This document shows, piece after piece, positions 37,982 to 47,090 of a stretch of DNA of 64,000 nt. This stretch comes from Stutzerimonas stutzeri (lineage in GTDB: Bacteria; Pseudomonadota; Gammaproteobacteria; Pseudomonadales; Pseudomonadaceae), in NCBI RefSeq assembly GCF_024448955.1, contig NZ_JAMOIH010000005.1, positions 186,001-250,000 on the forward strand. Direction: 5' to 3'. How positions within the stretch are numbered: the first letter of the stretch is position 1; every line of letters starts with the position of its first letter. The notes under the pieces were generated by a model. The model saw nothing but the letters and a program-made list of their open reading frames with translations. It was not told the origin of the DNA and did no database searches. Made by a program: the position numbers and the translations under genes.

Positions 37982-39127
37982 ATGCGCATCCTTGCCGATG
38001 AAAATATTCCGCTGGTCGAAGCTTTCTTTGCCGAGCACGGCGAGATTCGCCGTATGCCTGGCCGTAGCATCAATAGAGCGTCGCTCGAACACGCAGAGGT
38101 GCTTCTGGTTCGTTCAGTCACCCGTGTCGACCGCGAGCTGCTCGAAGGTAGCGCCGTGCGCTTCGTTGGCACCTGCACCATTGGCACCGATCATCTGGAT
38201 ATCGATTATTTCGAGGACGCGGGCATTAGCTGGGCGAGCGCGCCGGGCTGCAATGCCCGGGGCGTCGTCGATTATGTGCTCGGCAGTCTCCTGGCGCTGG
38301 CCGAGCGTGAGGGCACGGAGCTGGCTGATCGCCGTTATGGTGTGGTCGGTGCCGGGCAAGTGGGTGGCAGACTGGTGGAGGTGCTGCGCGGTCTGGGTTG
38401 GAATGTACGGGTGTGTGATCCGCTGCGGCAGGCCCGTGAGGTGGGTGAGTTCGTCGGTCTGAATGAAATCCTTGCCGAATGCGACGTCATCAGCCTGCAC
38501 ACACCCTTGACGTTGGAGGGCGAGCATTCGACGTTTCACCTGCTGGACCGATCCCGTCTGCAACAGCTGCGCCCGGGCGCCTGGCTGATCAACGCAGCTC
38601 GCGGTGCGGTCGTCGACAACGCAGCTCTGCGCGAGCAGCTGACCAGACGGCCCGATATCCAGGCGGTGCTCGACGTTTGGGAAGGGGAGCCGCAGGCTGA
38701 CGTCGAACTGGCCAGGTTATGTCGGATTGCCACACCGCACATCGCCGGCTACAGCCTGGACGGTAAGTTGCGCGGAACCGCTCAGATATACCAGGCATTC
38801 TGCGCCAGCAGAGGCCTGGCACCCACGGTGAATCTGGCCGAACTGATGCCGGTCGCGCCGTTGCGTGGGCTGTCCTTCGATGCATCGGCGTCACCCCGTG
38901 ACGCGCTGGCGACAATATGCCGAGCGGTTTACGACCCGCGTAGCGACGATGCAGCGTTTCGCCGAAGCTTGACCGGCAAAGACGAACAACGTCGCAACGG
39001 CTTCGATCTGCTGCGCAAACAGTACCCTCCGCGTCGAGAGATAGAGGGGCTGCACGTCGAGATCAGCGACACCCAGCCGCAGTTGGAGCAGTTGGTACGC
39101 GCACTGGGCGCGACCCTGAAGCGTTGA
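37982..39127 (+). CDS. pdxB: erythronate-4-phosphate dehydrogenase
   Basis: A 381-residue NAD-dependent D-2-hydroxyacid dehydrogenase of pyridoxal phosphate synthesis. It has the N-terminal [20 protein letters not shown], the Rossmann motif [16 protein letters not shown], catalytic Arg, Glu and His in the usual places ([17 protein letters not shown]) and the extra C-terminal PdxB dimerisation domain. serC, the next-but-one enzyme of the same pathway, is also in this window. Confidence 0.97.
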   Translation: MRILADENIPLVEAFFAEHGEIRRMPGRSINRASLEHAEVLLVRSVTRVDRELLEGSAVRFVGTCTIGTDHLDIDYFEDAGISWASAPGCNARGVVDYVLGSLLALAEREGTELADRRYGVVGAGQVGGRLVEVLRGLGWNVRVCDPLRQAREVGEFVGLNEILAECDVISLHTPLTLEGEHSTFHLLDRSRLQQLRPGAWLINAARGAVVDNAALREQLTRRPDIQAVLDVWEGEPQADVELARLCRIATPHIAGYSLDGKLRGTAQIYQAFCASRGLAPTVNLAELMPVAPLRGLSFDASASPRDALATICRAVYDPRSDDAAFRRSLTGKDEQRRNGFDLLRKQYPPRREIEGLHVEISDTQPQLEQLVRALGATLKR

Positions 39128-39240
39128 CACGACGATGACTTGGTTGCGAGCTGCATCTGCTTGGCTGACGACAGGCCGGATGCAATTTGCGGCCTGCTCC
39201 GCTAGCATTACCCGTCCTCTGCTTTCCCCGCGATGGTGTT

Positions 39241-41253
39241 ATGAGTTATCAGGTTCTAGCCCGTAAATGGCGTCCGCGTTCGTTCCGCGAAATGGTCGGG
39301 CAGACGCACGTGCTCAAGGCCCTGATCAATGCGCTCGATAGCCAGCGCCTGCATCACGCTTATCTATTTACCGGTACCCGCGGGGTGGGTAAAACCACTA
39401 TCGCGCGGATCATCGCGAAGTGCTTGAACTGCGAAACCGGCGTCAGCTCCACGCCTTGTGGCGAGTGCTCTGTGTGTCGCGAGATTGATGAAGGCCGTTT
39501 CGTCGATCTGATTGAAGTCGATGCTGCGAGCCGCACCAAGGTCGAAGACACACGCGAGTTGCTGGACAACGTGCAGTACGCGCCCAGCCGCGGTCGGTTC
39601 AAGGTTTACCTGATCGACGAAGTGCACATGCTCTCGTCGCACTCCTTTAACGCGCTGCTGAAGACGCTCGAAGAGCCGCCGCCGCACGTCAAGTTCTTGC
39701 TGGCCACCACCGATCCGCAGAAGCTGCCCGTCACCATTCTTTCGCGCTGCCTGCAGTTCTCGTTGAAGAACATGCCGCCGGAGCGGGTAGTCGAGCACCT
39801 GAGCCATGTACTGAGTGCTGAAAACGTACCCTTCGAGCAAGACGCTCTTTGGCTGCTTGGGCGCGCCGCCGACGGTTCGATGCGCGATGCCATGAGCCTG
39901 ACCGACCAGGCAATCGCCTTTGGTGAGGGCAAGGTGCTGGCCGAGGACGTGCGCAGCATGCTCGGCACCCTGGATCACGGCCAGGTTTACGGGGTAATGC
40001 AGGCGCTGCTGGAGGGCGACGCACGCGCCATGCTGGAAGCGGTCCGGCACTTAGCGGAGCAAGGCCCGGACTGGGGCGGCGTGCTGGCCGAAATGCTCAA
40101 TGTGCTGCACCGCGTCGCCATCGCCCAGGCGCTGCCGGAGGCGGTGGATAACGGCCAGGGCGATCGTGAGCGGGTGCTGGGGTTGGCCCAGGCGTTGCCG
40201 GCTGAAGACGTGCAGTTCTACTACCAGATGGGCCTGATCGGTCGGCGTGATCTGCCGCTGGCGCCGGACCCACGCAGTGGCTTCGAAATGGTCCTGCTGC
40301 GCATGCTGGCGTTTCGACCGGCTGATAGTGAAGACGCACCACGAACACCGCTAAAGAACCTGGGGATCAGTCCGGCCACGCCTGATTCCAGACCAACCGA
40401 TGTGGCCGGTCCAGCAACATCGGCTGCGCCGGAACCTGAGTCGCGTGTGGTGCCTTCGCCTTCGCCTTCGACGCCCGTTGTCTCTTCATCGCCACCGGAG
40501 CCGGTCACCGCTCTGGTGTCAGTCAGCCCCGATCCCGCTCCGACTCCTGCGATCAAGCCCGAGTTGGTGTCCGAACCTGCTCCTCCGGTCGTCGACTTGC
40601 CTTGGAATGAGCCCCCCGTTACGCCCCCAGTAGCGGTGGAAAGCGAGGCACTTGAACAGAGAATCGCGCCGACTGGCGAGCCCGAGCATGTGACCGCAAT
40701 CGTTGAGGTGAACGAGCCGGACGATGACGAGCCGCCGTTGACCGATGAGGATTATTTTGAAGTCGAAACTCAGGCCGAAGCCTATCTCGAAGGGCTGGAT
40801 GACCTGACGTCAGAACCACAGAGCATCGCGCCGGCCCCTGCGGTCGAGCCTGCTACCGGTCTGGCTGCCGAGTGGCTTGATATTTATCTGAAGTTGGGTC
40901 TGGGTGGCCTGACCGGCAGCATCGCGGCCAATTGCACGCTGGTCTCTGTGAACGATGATCGTTGGCTGATGCACCTGGACCCCGCGCAAAGTGCGCTGTT
41001 CAACGCGACCCAGCATCGACGCCTTAACGAGGCGCTGAATCAATACCACGGGCGCACATTGCGGCTGGATATCGAGTTGCAGACGCCGCAGCAGGAAACT
41101 CCCGCTCAGGCAGCGGCACGACGCCGTGGTGAGCGTCAGCGGGCGGCCGAGCAGTCGATCCAGGCTGATCCCGTGGTGCAGCAATTGATGCAACAGTTCG
41201 CCGCCGTCATTCGTGACGGTACCATCGAACCCGTAGAACACTCCGAACCCTGA
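39241..41253 (+). CDS. dnaX: DNA polymerase III subunit gamma/tau
   Basis: A 670-residue clamp-loader ATPase. It begins MSYQVLARKWRPRSFREMVGQ and has the Walker A FTGTRGVGKTTIARIIAKCLNCE, a Zn-binding Cys cluster, and Walker B LIDEVHMLSSHSFNALLKTLEEPP. A Pro/Ser/Val-rich linker (about residues 375-520) separates the ATPase from the tau C-terminal domain. I see no A-AAA-AAG slippery heptamer like the one making gamma in E. coli. The start is the ATG at 39241, and the upstream extension is rejected. It forms an operon with ybaB and recR. Confidence 0.97.
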   Translation: MSYQVLARKWRPRSFREMVGQTHVLKALINALDSQRLHHAYLFTGTRGVGKTTIARIIAKCLNCETGVSSTPCGECSVCREIDEGRFVDLIEVDAASRTKVEDTRELLDNVQYAPSRGRFKVYLIDEVHMLSSHSFNALLKTLEEPPPHVKFLLATTDPQKLPVTILSRCLQFSLKNMPPERVVEHLSHVLSAENVPFEQDALWLLGRAADGSMRDAMSLTDQAIAFGEGKVLAEDVRSMLGTLDHGQVYGVMQALLEGDARAMLEAVRHLAEQGPDWGGVLAEMLNVLHRVAIAQALPEAVDNGQGDRERVLGLAQALPAEDVQFYYQMGLIGRRDLPLAPDPRSGFEMVLLRMLAFRPADSEDAPRTPLKNLGISPATPDSRPTDVAGPATSAAPEPESRVVPSPSPSTPVVSSSPPEPVTALVSVSPDPAPTPAIKPELVSEPAPPVVDLPWNEPPVTPPVAVESEALEQRIAPTGEPEHVTAIVEVNEPDDDEPPLTDEDYFEVETQAEAYLEGLDDLTSEPQSIAPAPAVEPATGLAAEWLDIYLKLGLGGLTGSIAANCTLVSVNDDRWLMHLDPAQSALFNATQHRRLNEALNQYHGRTLRLDIELQTPQQETPAQAAARRRGERQRAAEQSIQADPVVQQLMQQFAAVIRDGTIEPVEHSEP

Positions 41254-41268
41254 TCCGAGGTAAATCCC

Positions 41269-41595
41269 ATGATGAAAGGTGGCATGGCCGGCCTGATGAA
41301 GCAGGCGCAGCAGATGCAGGAAAAAATGCAGAAGATGCAGGAGGAGCTGGCCAACGCAGAGGTCACCGGCCAGTCCGGCGCCGGCTTGGTGAGCGTTGTG
41401 ATGAACGGCCGGCACGACGTCAAACGCGTCAGCCTGGACGACAGCCTGATGCAAGAAGACAAGGAGATCCTTGAGGATCTGATCGCCGCCGCGGTGAACG
41501 ATGCCGTGCGCAAGATCGAGCAGAACAGCAAGGAAAAAATGGCGGGCATGACCGAAGGCATGCAGTTGCCGCCGGGTTTCAAGATGCCGTTCTGA
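41269..41595 (+). CDS. ybaB: nucleoid-associated protein YbaB/EbfC
   Basis: A 108-residue DNA-binding protein with the N-terminal [26 protein letters not shown] helix, the [20 protein letters not shown] sheet and the Gly/Met/Pro-rich tail. It acts as a dimer on DNA and is nearly always encoded between dnaX and recR, as here, 15 bases after dnaX. Confidence 0.96.
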   Translation: MMKGGMAGLMKQAQQMQEKMQKMQEELANAEVTGQSGAGLVSVVMNGRHDVKRVSLDDSLMQEDKEILEDLIAAAVNDAVRKIEQNSKEKMAGMTEGMQLPPGFKMPF

Positions 41596-41739
41596 CCATC
41601 GTCATGTCATCCAGCCTGTGCGTACGGCTCGGATGAGCTGTGAGGGCGCTTGAAGCAGGCGACCCTCACGGTGCCTGGCTCGCTTCATTTCTTTCGTCCT
41701 CTCCTGACTCCGTCGTTTCATCTACGCTCCGGTGTACTC

Positions 41740-42339
41740 ATGTCTTTTAGCCCGCTTATTCGTCAACTCATCGATGCGCTGCGCGTTCTTCCCGGTGTCG
41801 GGCAGAAAACCGCTCAGCGCATGGCGCTACAGATGCTCGAGCGTGATCGAAGTGGCGGGCTGCGATTGGCGCAAGCGCTTACACGGGCGATGGAGGAGGT
41901 GGGCTATTGCCAGCAATGCCGTACGTTGAGCGAGGATGAAGTCTGTCTGCAATGTGCCGACCCGCGGCGGGACGATTCGCTGCTATGCATCGTCCAAAGC
42001 CCGGTGGATGTGTTCGCTGTGGAACAGACCGGTTTTCGTGGGCGCTACTTCGTCCTGAAGGGGCACCTATCGCCGCTCGACGGGCTGGGTCCCGAGGCTA
42101 TTGGTATCCCTGAGTTGCTTGTGCGTGTGGCTGAAGGCAGTTTCAGTGAAGCGATATTGGCAACCAATCCGACCGTCGAAGGCGAGGCGACTGCACATTA
42201 CATCGCCCAGCTGTTGATTCCGAAGGGGCTGACGTTGAGCCGCATCGCACATGGCGTGCCGCTTGGTGGAGAACTCGATCTGGTCGATGGCGGCACGCTT
42301 GCCCACGCCTTGGCTGGACGGAAGACGATCACGCTCTGA
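41740..42339 (+). CDS. recR: recombination mediator RecR
   Basis: A 199-residue protein that works with RecF and RecO to load RecA on gapped DNA. It contains the helix-hairpin-helix [20 protein letters not shown], the four-Cys zinc finger [16 protein letters not shown] and a Toprim domain ([16 protein letters not shown]). The start is the ATG at 41740. An open frame from 41650 covers the spacer after ybaB and is not family-like. Confidence 0.97.
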   Translation: MSFSPLIRQLIDALRVLPGVGQKTAQRMALQMLERDRSGGLRLAQALTRAMEEVGYCQQCRTLSEDEVCLQCADPRRDDSLLCIVQSPVDVFAVEQTGFRGRYFVLKGHLSPLDGLGPEAIGIPELLVRVAEGSFSEAILATNPTVEGEATAHYIAQLLIPKGLTLSRIAHGVPLGGELDLVDGGTLAHALAGRKTITL

Positions 42340-42450
42340 TCTTTCCGTAGCGCAATCTCAGCAACTTATAACGTCCGGTTTAATGCTTATGGCTGTTAAC
42401 TAGTGCCGTTCAGAAATAACTTCGTGTAAAGTTCTAAGCCAGAATTGATT

Positions 42451-42488
42451 TATAACTAAAGGGAATTGAAAACTTTCTTTTGGTTATA
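42451..42488. promoter_or_regulatory. AT-rich inverted repeat upstream of ABC importer operon
   Basis: Fifteen-base arms (TATAACTAAAGGGAA and TTTCTTTTGGTTATA) match in 12 positions across an 8-base spacer, ending 34 bases before the start of the binding-protein gene. The surrounding 42340-42520 is clearly AT-richer than its neighbours. The element looks like an operator or promoter element, but no regulator is identified. Confidence 0.4.
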
Positions 42489-42522
42489 TGACTAAACGCT
42501 GCCTAAGAGCTTGAGGTTGATG

Positions 42523-43512
42523 ATGAAGGCAAAACACTGGCTGGTCCCTGCGCTACTGCTACTCAGCGCTTTCGCGCAAGCTCAAGAAAAGTTCAAGGTT
42601 GGCTTCATCCGGGTTATGGATGATGCTCAAGCGATGGTTGCCTTCGAAGGCGACTTGTACAAAAAGCATGGACTGGATGTAGAGCTGGTCGAATTTAGCT
42701 CCGGGACCGATCTGATCAAGGCGATCGTTGGCGGACAGCTGGATACTGGTGTCCTGGGCTTCACCAACGCGGTCGCCTGGGCTTCTAAGGGCGCCGATCT
42801 GAAAGTGGTCGGTGGTGCCCAGCAGGGTTATCACTCGATTCTGGTGCGTAACGAAACCGGTATCGATGATGTGGCCGGTCTCAAGGGCCACAGCTTGGCT
42901 TCGCAGCGCGAGGGCAGCACCGCCGACTCGGTACTGCGCGGCGTGACGCTGAAGTCTGCCGGTCTGCAACCCAGCGACGTGAACATCATGGGCGTTAGCC
43001 CGGCGGTTGCGGTGCAGTCGCTGGTTTCCGGTCGGGTCGATGCGGCTTTCCTGTTCGAGCCCTATGACCGCATCGCCCAGCTGGTAGCGCCGGTCAAGCA
43101 GATCTACGAGATCGGTGAGGTCTGGCCTTTCCCCTGCATGGTTGTGATCACTTCCGGCGAAACGTTGGCCAAGCGTAAGGATGCCGTCTGGAAGTCCCTC
43201 GATGCCCAGCGTGAGGCTATCGAGTTGCTGGAGAATCAGCCGGCCGAAGCCGCCAAGCTGATCGCCGATTACTTCATTGCCGAACCGACACTCAAGACGC
43301 TCGAGCGTGGCGAGCTGTCACGTGAAGTGGTAATCGAGGAAGCCATCGCGACCCAGGATTTCACCGCCAAACTGGACGATGCCGATCTGGCGCGCATCCA
43401 GGAGCTGGCCGATATCCTTCAGGAACTGGGTTCGCTGAAAACTCGCGACGGCAAGCCGTTCGATACCAGCGCGATCCTGGATCTTTCCTGGCAGGAAGCA
43501 CGCGAACTCTAA
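42523..43512 (+). CDS. ABC transporter substrate-binding protein (SsuA/TauA/NMT1-like)
   Basis: A periplasmic binding protein of about 329 residues with a signal peptide (MKAKHWLVPALLLLSAFAQAQE). The body has the NMT1/SsuA pattern: GLDVELVEFSSGTDLIKAIVGGQLDTGVLGFTNAVAWASKGADLKVV, then VSPAVAVQSLVSGRVDAAFLFEPYD. Such proteins bind taurine, alkanesulfonates, nitrate, aliphatic amides or pyrimidine precursors, and the ligand cannot be assigned. ATG codons occur at 42520 and 42523; the GAGG at 42513 favours the second. It is followed by a terminator-like hairpin, then ATPase and permease genes. Confidence 0.9.
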   Translation: MKAKHWLVPALLLLSAFAQAQEKFKVGFIRVMDDAQAMVAFEGDLYKKHGLDVELVEFSSGTDLIKAIVGGQLDTGVLGFTNAVAWASKGADLKVVGGAQQGYHSILVRNETGIDDVAGLKGHSLASQREGSTADSVLRGVTLKSAGLQPSDVNIMGVSPAVAVQSLVSGRVDAAFLFEPYDRIAQLVAPVKQIYEIGEVWPFPCMVVITSGETLAKRKDAVWKSLDAQREAIELLENQPAEAAKLIADYFIAEPTLKTLERGELSREVVIEEAIATQDFTAKLDDADLARIQELADILQELGSLKTRDGKPFDTSAILDLSWQEAREL

Positions 43513-43552
43513 TCGTCGTATCGGCGACCTGTTAATGGCGCTGATCGCTCAT

Positions 43553-43578
43553 TGCCCGGCCACGTGCCGGGCAGTTTT
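43553..43578 (+). terminator. intra-operon hairpin (attenuator-like)
   Basis: Perfect 8-base arms TGCCCGGC (43553-43560) and GCCGGGCA (43566-43573) are followed by GTTTT. It lies between the binding-protein gene and the ATPase gene of one importer. It may be a partial terminator that yields more binding protein than membrane complex. Confidence 0.65.
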
Positions 43579-43620
43579 CATCCTGCCGGTCGTTGCCGGT
43601 GAAGTTCTTTCAGGTTTTTC

Positions 43621-44367
43621 ATGCAGCTCAGATTCGAAGAAGTAGACAAGCAGTTCGGGCAACTGGAAGTCATCAAGGGTTTCAATGGTGAGTTTGCCCA
43701 GGGCGAGCTGGTAGCGCTGGTCGGGCCTTCCGGTTGTGGCAAATCGACCTTGCTGCATCTGGTGGCCGGGCTGGAAAACCCGACTGCAGGACGCGTGTTG
43801 GCCGATGGTAAGAAGATCCCCGGGCCGAGCCCGCGGCGCACCCTCGTATTCCAGGAACATGCGCTCTATCCCTGGTTGAGCCTGCAGGCCAATGTAGCCA
43901 TGGCGCTGGAGCTGCAGGGCGTGGCCAAGGCCAGTGCCTTCGAGCAAGCCGCTGCCTGGTTGGCCCGGGTGAGTCTGGAAGGCTTCGAACATTACTACCC
44001 CCATCAGGTTTCGGGCGGCATGCGCCAGCGCACGGCGTTGGCGCGTGCCTTCATCGCTAAACCTGAGGTACTGCTGCTCGATGAGCCCTTCGGTGCGCTT
44101 GATGCACTGACTCGCATGGCGCTGCAGGATGTGCTGCTGGAACTCATCAACGAACATCAGCCCACCGTGCTGCTGGTGACCCATGACGTCGACGAGGCGC
44201 TGTATCTGGCCGACCATGTCCTCGTATTCAGCGCGCGCCCGGCACGGGTGCTGAAAACCTTCAATTTCACCCATTGCGAAAAGAGTCACGATCTCACCGC
44301 ATTTGCCGCTGAGCGCACCGAGATTTTGCGGTTGCTGGGCATCAAGACGGAGGTCGGTCAGCCATGA
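43621..44367 (+). CDS. ABC transporter ATP-binding protein (SsuB/TauB-like)
   Basis: A 248-residue ABC ATPase with Walker A GPSGCGKSTLLHLVAGLE, the Q-loop FQEHALYPWLSL, signature VSGGMRQRTALARAF, Walker B VLLLDEPFGALD and H-loop VTHDVDEAL. The sequence is typical of nitrate/sulfonate/taurine importers. It overlaps the permease start by four bases. Confidence 0.95.
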   Translation: MQLRFEEVDKQFGQLEVIKGFNGEFAQGELVALVGPSGCGKSTLLHLVAGLENPTAGRVLADGKKIPGPSPRRTLVFQEHALYPWLSLQANVAMALELQGVAKASAFEQAAAWLARVSLEGFEHYYPHQVSGGMRQRTALARAFIAKPEVLLLDEPFGALDALTRMALQDVLLELINEHQPTVLLVTHDVDEALYLADHVLVFSARPARVLKTFNFTHCEKSHDLTAFAAERTEILRLLGIKTEVGQP

Positions 44368-45137
44368 GTCAACCTCGTCGTCTAACCGGGCCGAAGAAAC
44401 ACCTCGCCGTGGTGCTGGCGGTCCTGTTCATCCTGCTGACTTGGCAGGCTGCCGCCTGGAGCCTGCCATCGTTTCTGATGCCAGGGATTCCCACGGTGCT
44501 CGAACGGCTGTTCGCCACGGTACAAGAGCCCGAGTTCCGCGAAGGTCTATACGGCAGCATGAGCCGTCTCGGGAGTGGCTACGGCTTTGCGCTGCTGTTT
44601 GGCATTGGTTTTGGTCTGGTCGGGGGCGTGCTGTTCTTCTTCCGGGAGATCCTGCGCTCGGCCATCGTCATCCTGCAGTCGATTCCCTCGATCGCCTGGG
44701 TGCCGCTATTTCTCATCGTCATGGGGTTCGGCAACTTGCCGATCATCGTGGTGGTGGCCCTGGCGGCATTCTTCCCAATGGCCCTGTCGGTGATGAACGC
44801 CACCGAAAGCGTGCAGCCGGTACATGTATCGGCCGCGCGGGTGATGGGAGCGTCGCGCTGGCAACTGTTGCGCCGCGTCTATCTACCGGCAGTGATGCCG
44901 GAACTGATTACCGGTGCCCAGCTGGCCTTCGGTAACGCTTGGCGTGCGCTGATTTCCGCTGAAATGCTGATCGGCTTCGGGCAGGGACTGGGGCGTTCAC
45001 TGGCCTATTCCGGCGAGATCGCCGACATGGTCGGGGTGATGATGAATATCCTGGTGATCGCCATTCTTGCCACGCTGATCGATCAGGTGGTGCTGGAAAA
45101 ATTCAAGCAAAGGATGCTTCGCTACCAGTACGTCTGA
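44364..45137 (+). CDS. ABC transporter permease (SsuC/TauC-like)
   Basis: A 257-residue inner-membrane permease with about six helices and the EAA loop NATESVQPVHVSAARVMGASRWQLLRRVYLPAVMPELITGAQLAFGNAWR that contacts the ATPase. It is translationally coupled to the ATPase gene (ATGA). A further periplasmic protein gene follows 12 bases downstream. Confidence 0.95.
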   Translation: MSQPRRLTGPKKHLAVVLAVLFILLTWQAAAWSLPSFLMPGIPTVLERLFATVQEPEFREGLYGSMSRLGSGYGFALLFGIGFGLVGGVLFFFREILRSAIVILQSIPSIAWVPLFLIVMGFGNLPIIVVVALAAFFPMALSVMNATESVQPVHVSAARVMGASRWQLLRRVYLPAVMPELITGAQLAFGNAWRALISAEMLIGFGQGLGRSLAYSGEIADMVGVMMNILVIAILATLIDQVVLEKFKQRMLRYQYV

Positions 45138-45149
45138 GAAGGAGGTGCC

Positions 45150-45857
45150 GTGAAGTCTCATCTGCTGCGGTTGTTGATCGTGCTGCTGATGCCGGCCAGT
45201 GCGCTTGCGGCACCCTTGCAGGCGATGCTAGTCGGCGATTATCGGCCGCTCAAGGCGACTGAAGCGGAGGCGGTTACCGAAGGGTTCGAGGCCGCCTGGC
45301 TTGCCAGCTTGGGTGAGGCGTTGGGGAGCGCCATCGACCTCGCCGACGCACAGGCACAGGCGGAGCTGCGTATCGGAGCGGTTGGCTCGGGCGCCGTCTA
45401 TTACTCCAGCGAGATCGCGGCGCTGGCTGCGGCCGAAGCGGGGCCAGCCGAATGGACTGACCTTGCTGGCGCACCCGTCTGCATCGCGGCTGGGAACACT
45501 CATGCCGCTACCGTTGTGTCTCGCTTCGATGGCATTGCCCGCGCTTATCCAAGTGCGGCGCAGACATTGATTGGGTTGAAGCTTGGCGAATGCCAGGCGG
45601 TAGTGGGTGATCAGTTGTTGCTCCAGCAGATCGCCGCGCTACCGGAATGGCGTCGCTACAATCGGCTGCTGCCCGTGCTGGAAGAGTCCGTGCCGACACT
45701 GAGGATCGAGGCGGACGATGCGCTGCTACAGCAGCGCATCGAGCAGATCCTTTCAAGCGAGCAAGGACAGGAGATGCTGGTTGAAGCCACTCAGTACTGG
45801 ATCGACGAAGTGGCATTTCAGGCCTATGTCCTAGCCGACACCTTGGATTGCCACTAG
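45150..45857 (+). CDS. periplasmic family-3-like binding protein, last gene of the importer operon
   Basis: A 235-residue protein with a signal peptide (MKSHLLRLLIVLLMPASALAAP) and a single short binding-protein-like domain. The stretches LAGAPVCIAAGNTHAATVV and GLKLGECQAVVGDQLLLQQIA resemble family-3 (amino-acid type) solute-binding proteins, a different family from the operon's first binding protein. It starts with GTG at 45150 behind a strong GGAGG. It could be a second receptor or an accessory subunit of the same importer. The ligand is unknown. Confidence 0.78.
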   Translation: MKSHLLRLLIVLLMPASALAAPLQAMLVGDYRPLKATEAEAVTEGFEAAWLASLGEALGSAIDLADAQAQAELRIGAVGSGAVYYSSEIAALAAAEAGPAEWTDLAGAPVCIAAGNTHAATVVSRFDGIARAYPSAAQTLIGLKLGECQAVVGDQLLLQQIAALPEWRRYNRLLPVLEESVPTLRIEADDALLQQRIEQILSSEQGQEMLVEATQYWIDEVAFQAYVLADTLDCH

Positions 45858-45880
45858 GGCTGGTTTTCCCGCCAGAATTG

Positions 45881-46492
45881 TCACTCGGCTCCGATGATCT
45901 GCGGCAGGGCCTGGCGCAGCCCCTCCAGCTTCAAAGGTGCGCGGATGTGGCCGCGCAGGCTGCCATCGGGGCCTACGATGGCTAGATTGCCGCTGTGGCT
46001 GACGCTGTAGTCTCCTTCGGTTTGCTTTGCCGGGACGAACGGAAGCCCCAGCGCCTTGGACAGTTTCTGCAGCTGCGCCATGTCGCCTGTCAGACCCTGG
46101 AATTCGGCGCGGTAGTAACCGAGATAGGTGCGCAGCACCTCGGGCGTGTCGCGCGCCGGATCGGCAGTGATCAACACCAGCTGGAGCTGTTCACGGACAT
46201 CAGAAGGCAGTTGGCCGAATAGCCGGCGCATGTCGCTCAGTGTCGTGGGGCAGATATCCGGGCAGGCTGTGAACCCGAAGAACATAAGGTGCCAGCGTCC
46301 GCGAAGAGAATCGGTGCTGACGGCCTGGCCTTGCTCGTTTATCAGCTCAAGGGACGGTAACGGCCGCTCGCGCGGCAGAAGCAGCAGATTCGCATCATCG
46401 AGTAACGCGTTGCGGTCGAGGGCAAACGACGTGGAGCCGAACGTCACCAGCAAAAATGCGCAGCTGATAATCCTCGTTGCCCTGCGGAACAT
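45881..46492 (-). CDS. SCO1/SenC/PrrC-family copper chaperone
   Basis: A 203-residue thioredoxin-fold protein with an N-terminal signal/anchor (IISCAFLLVTFGSTSFA), the CPDIC copper-binding motif (FTACPDICPTTL) and the distal His in DYSVSHSGNLAIVGPDG. SCO proteins deliver copper to, or keep reduced, the CuA or CuB site of haem-copper oxidases. Its closeness to anr, hemN and the cco genes fits that role, although cbb3 enzymes lack CuA. It begins two bases after apt and is likely co-transcribed. Confidence 0.92.
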   Translation of the reverse strand: MFRRATRIISCAFLLVTFGSTSFALDRNALLDDANLLLLPRERPLPSLELINEQGQAVSTDSLRGRWHLMFFGFTACPDICPTTLSDMRRLFGQLPSDVREQLQLVLITADPARDTPEVLRTYLGYYRAEFQGLTGDMAQLQKLSKALGLPFVPAKQTEGDYSVSHSGNLAIVGPDGSLRGHIRAPLKLEGLRQALPQIIGAE

Positions 46493-46494
46493 GA

Positions 46495-47043
46495 TCAGCG
46501 CTCGTTCAGCTCGAATGCGGTGAGCGTGAACGTGGGAATGCCCATGTCCTGCAGTTTGCGTGATCCACCCAGTTCGGGCAGATCGATGATTGCGGCGGCT
46601 TCATGAACCTGGGCGCCCATGCGGCGAACCAATTGCGCAGCAGCTACCAGCGTGCCGCCGGTGGCGATCAGATCGTCCAGCAGCAACACCGAATCGCCTT
46701 CACAAAGACTGTCAGCGTGAACTTCGAGGAAGGCTTCGCCGTACTCGGTGCTGTAGGACGCGGCCAGCACGTCGGCCGGGAGCTTGCCTTTCTTGCGAAA
46801 CAGGATCAGCGGTCTGTTCAATTCGTAGGCGATAATCGAACCGATGATGAAGCCGCGGGCGTCGAGTGCGCCTACATGGCTGAAATTCGTTTCGACATAG
46901 CGTTGAATCAGGCTGTCCGCCACCATGCGCAGCGCCTTGGGCGACTGCAGCAGCGGGGTGATATCGCGGAATACCACACCCGGCTTGGGGAAGTCGGGGA
47001 CTGGGCGTATCAGTGTCTTGATGGCAAATTCATCGAAAATCAT
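46495..47043 (-). CDS. apt: adenine phosphoribosyltransferase
   Basis: A 182-residue purine salvage enzyme converting adenine and PRPP to AMP. The PRPP-binding loop is [18 protein letters not shown]. The N-terminal [21 protein letters not shown] and the ARGFIIG base-binding segment are characteristic. It lies between anr and the SCO gene on the same strand. Confidence 0.97.
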   Translation of the reverse strand: MIFDEFAIKTLIRPVPDFPKPGVVFRDITPLLQSPKALRMVADSLIQRYVETNFSHVGALDARGFIIGSIIAYELNRPLILFRKKGKLPADVLAASYSTEYGEAFLEVHADSLCEGDSVLLLDDLIATGGTLVAAAQLVRRMGAQVHEAAAIIDLPELGGSRKLQDMGIPTFTLTAFELNER

Positions 47044-47058
47044 AACGGGCTCTCGCTA

Positions 47059-47090
47059 CTAGGCGTCCGTGTTTCTAGGCGTCCATGTTT
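47059..47090. repeat. tandem 16-base duplication at the anr stop codon
   Basis: CTAGGCGTCCGTGTTT (47059-47074) and CTAGGCGTCCATGTTT (47075-47090) are adjacent and differ at one position. The second copy contains the last codons and stop of anr, so the first copy is a duplicate of the gene's 3' end placed just after it. Confidence 0.85.

Noticed and set aside
39128..39240. Possible 4.5S RNA gene upstream of dnaX
   Set aside because: The conserved GGAAGCAG/AGGTCAGG SRP RNA core is not present in this 113-base gap.
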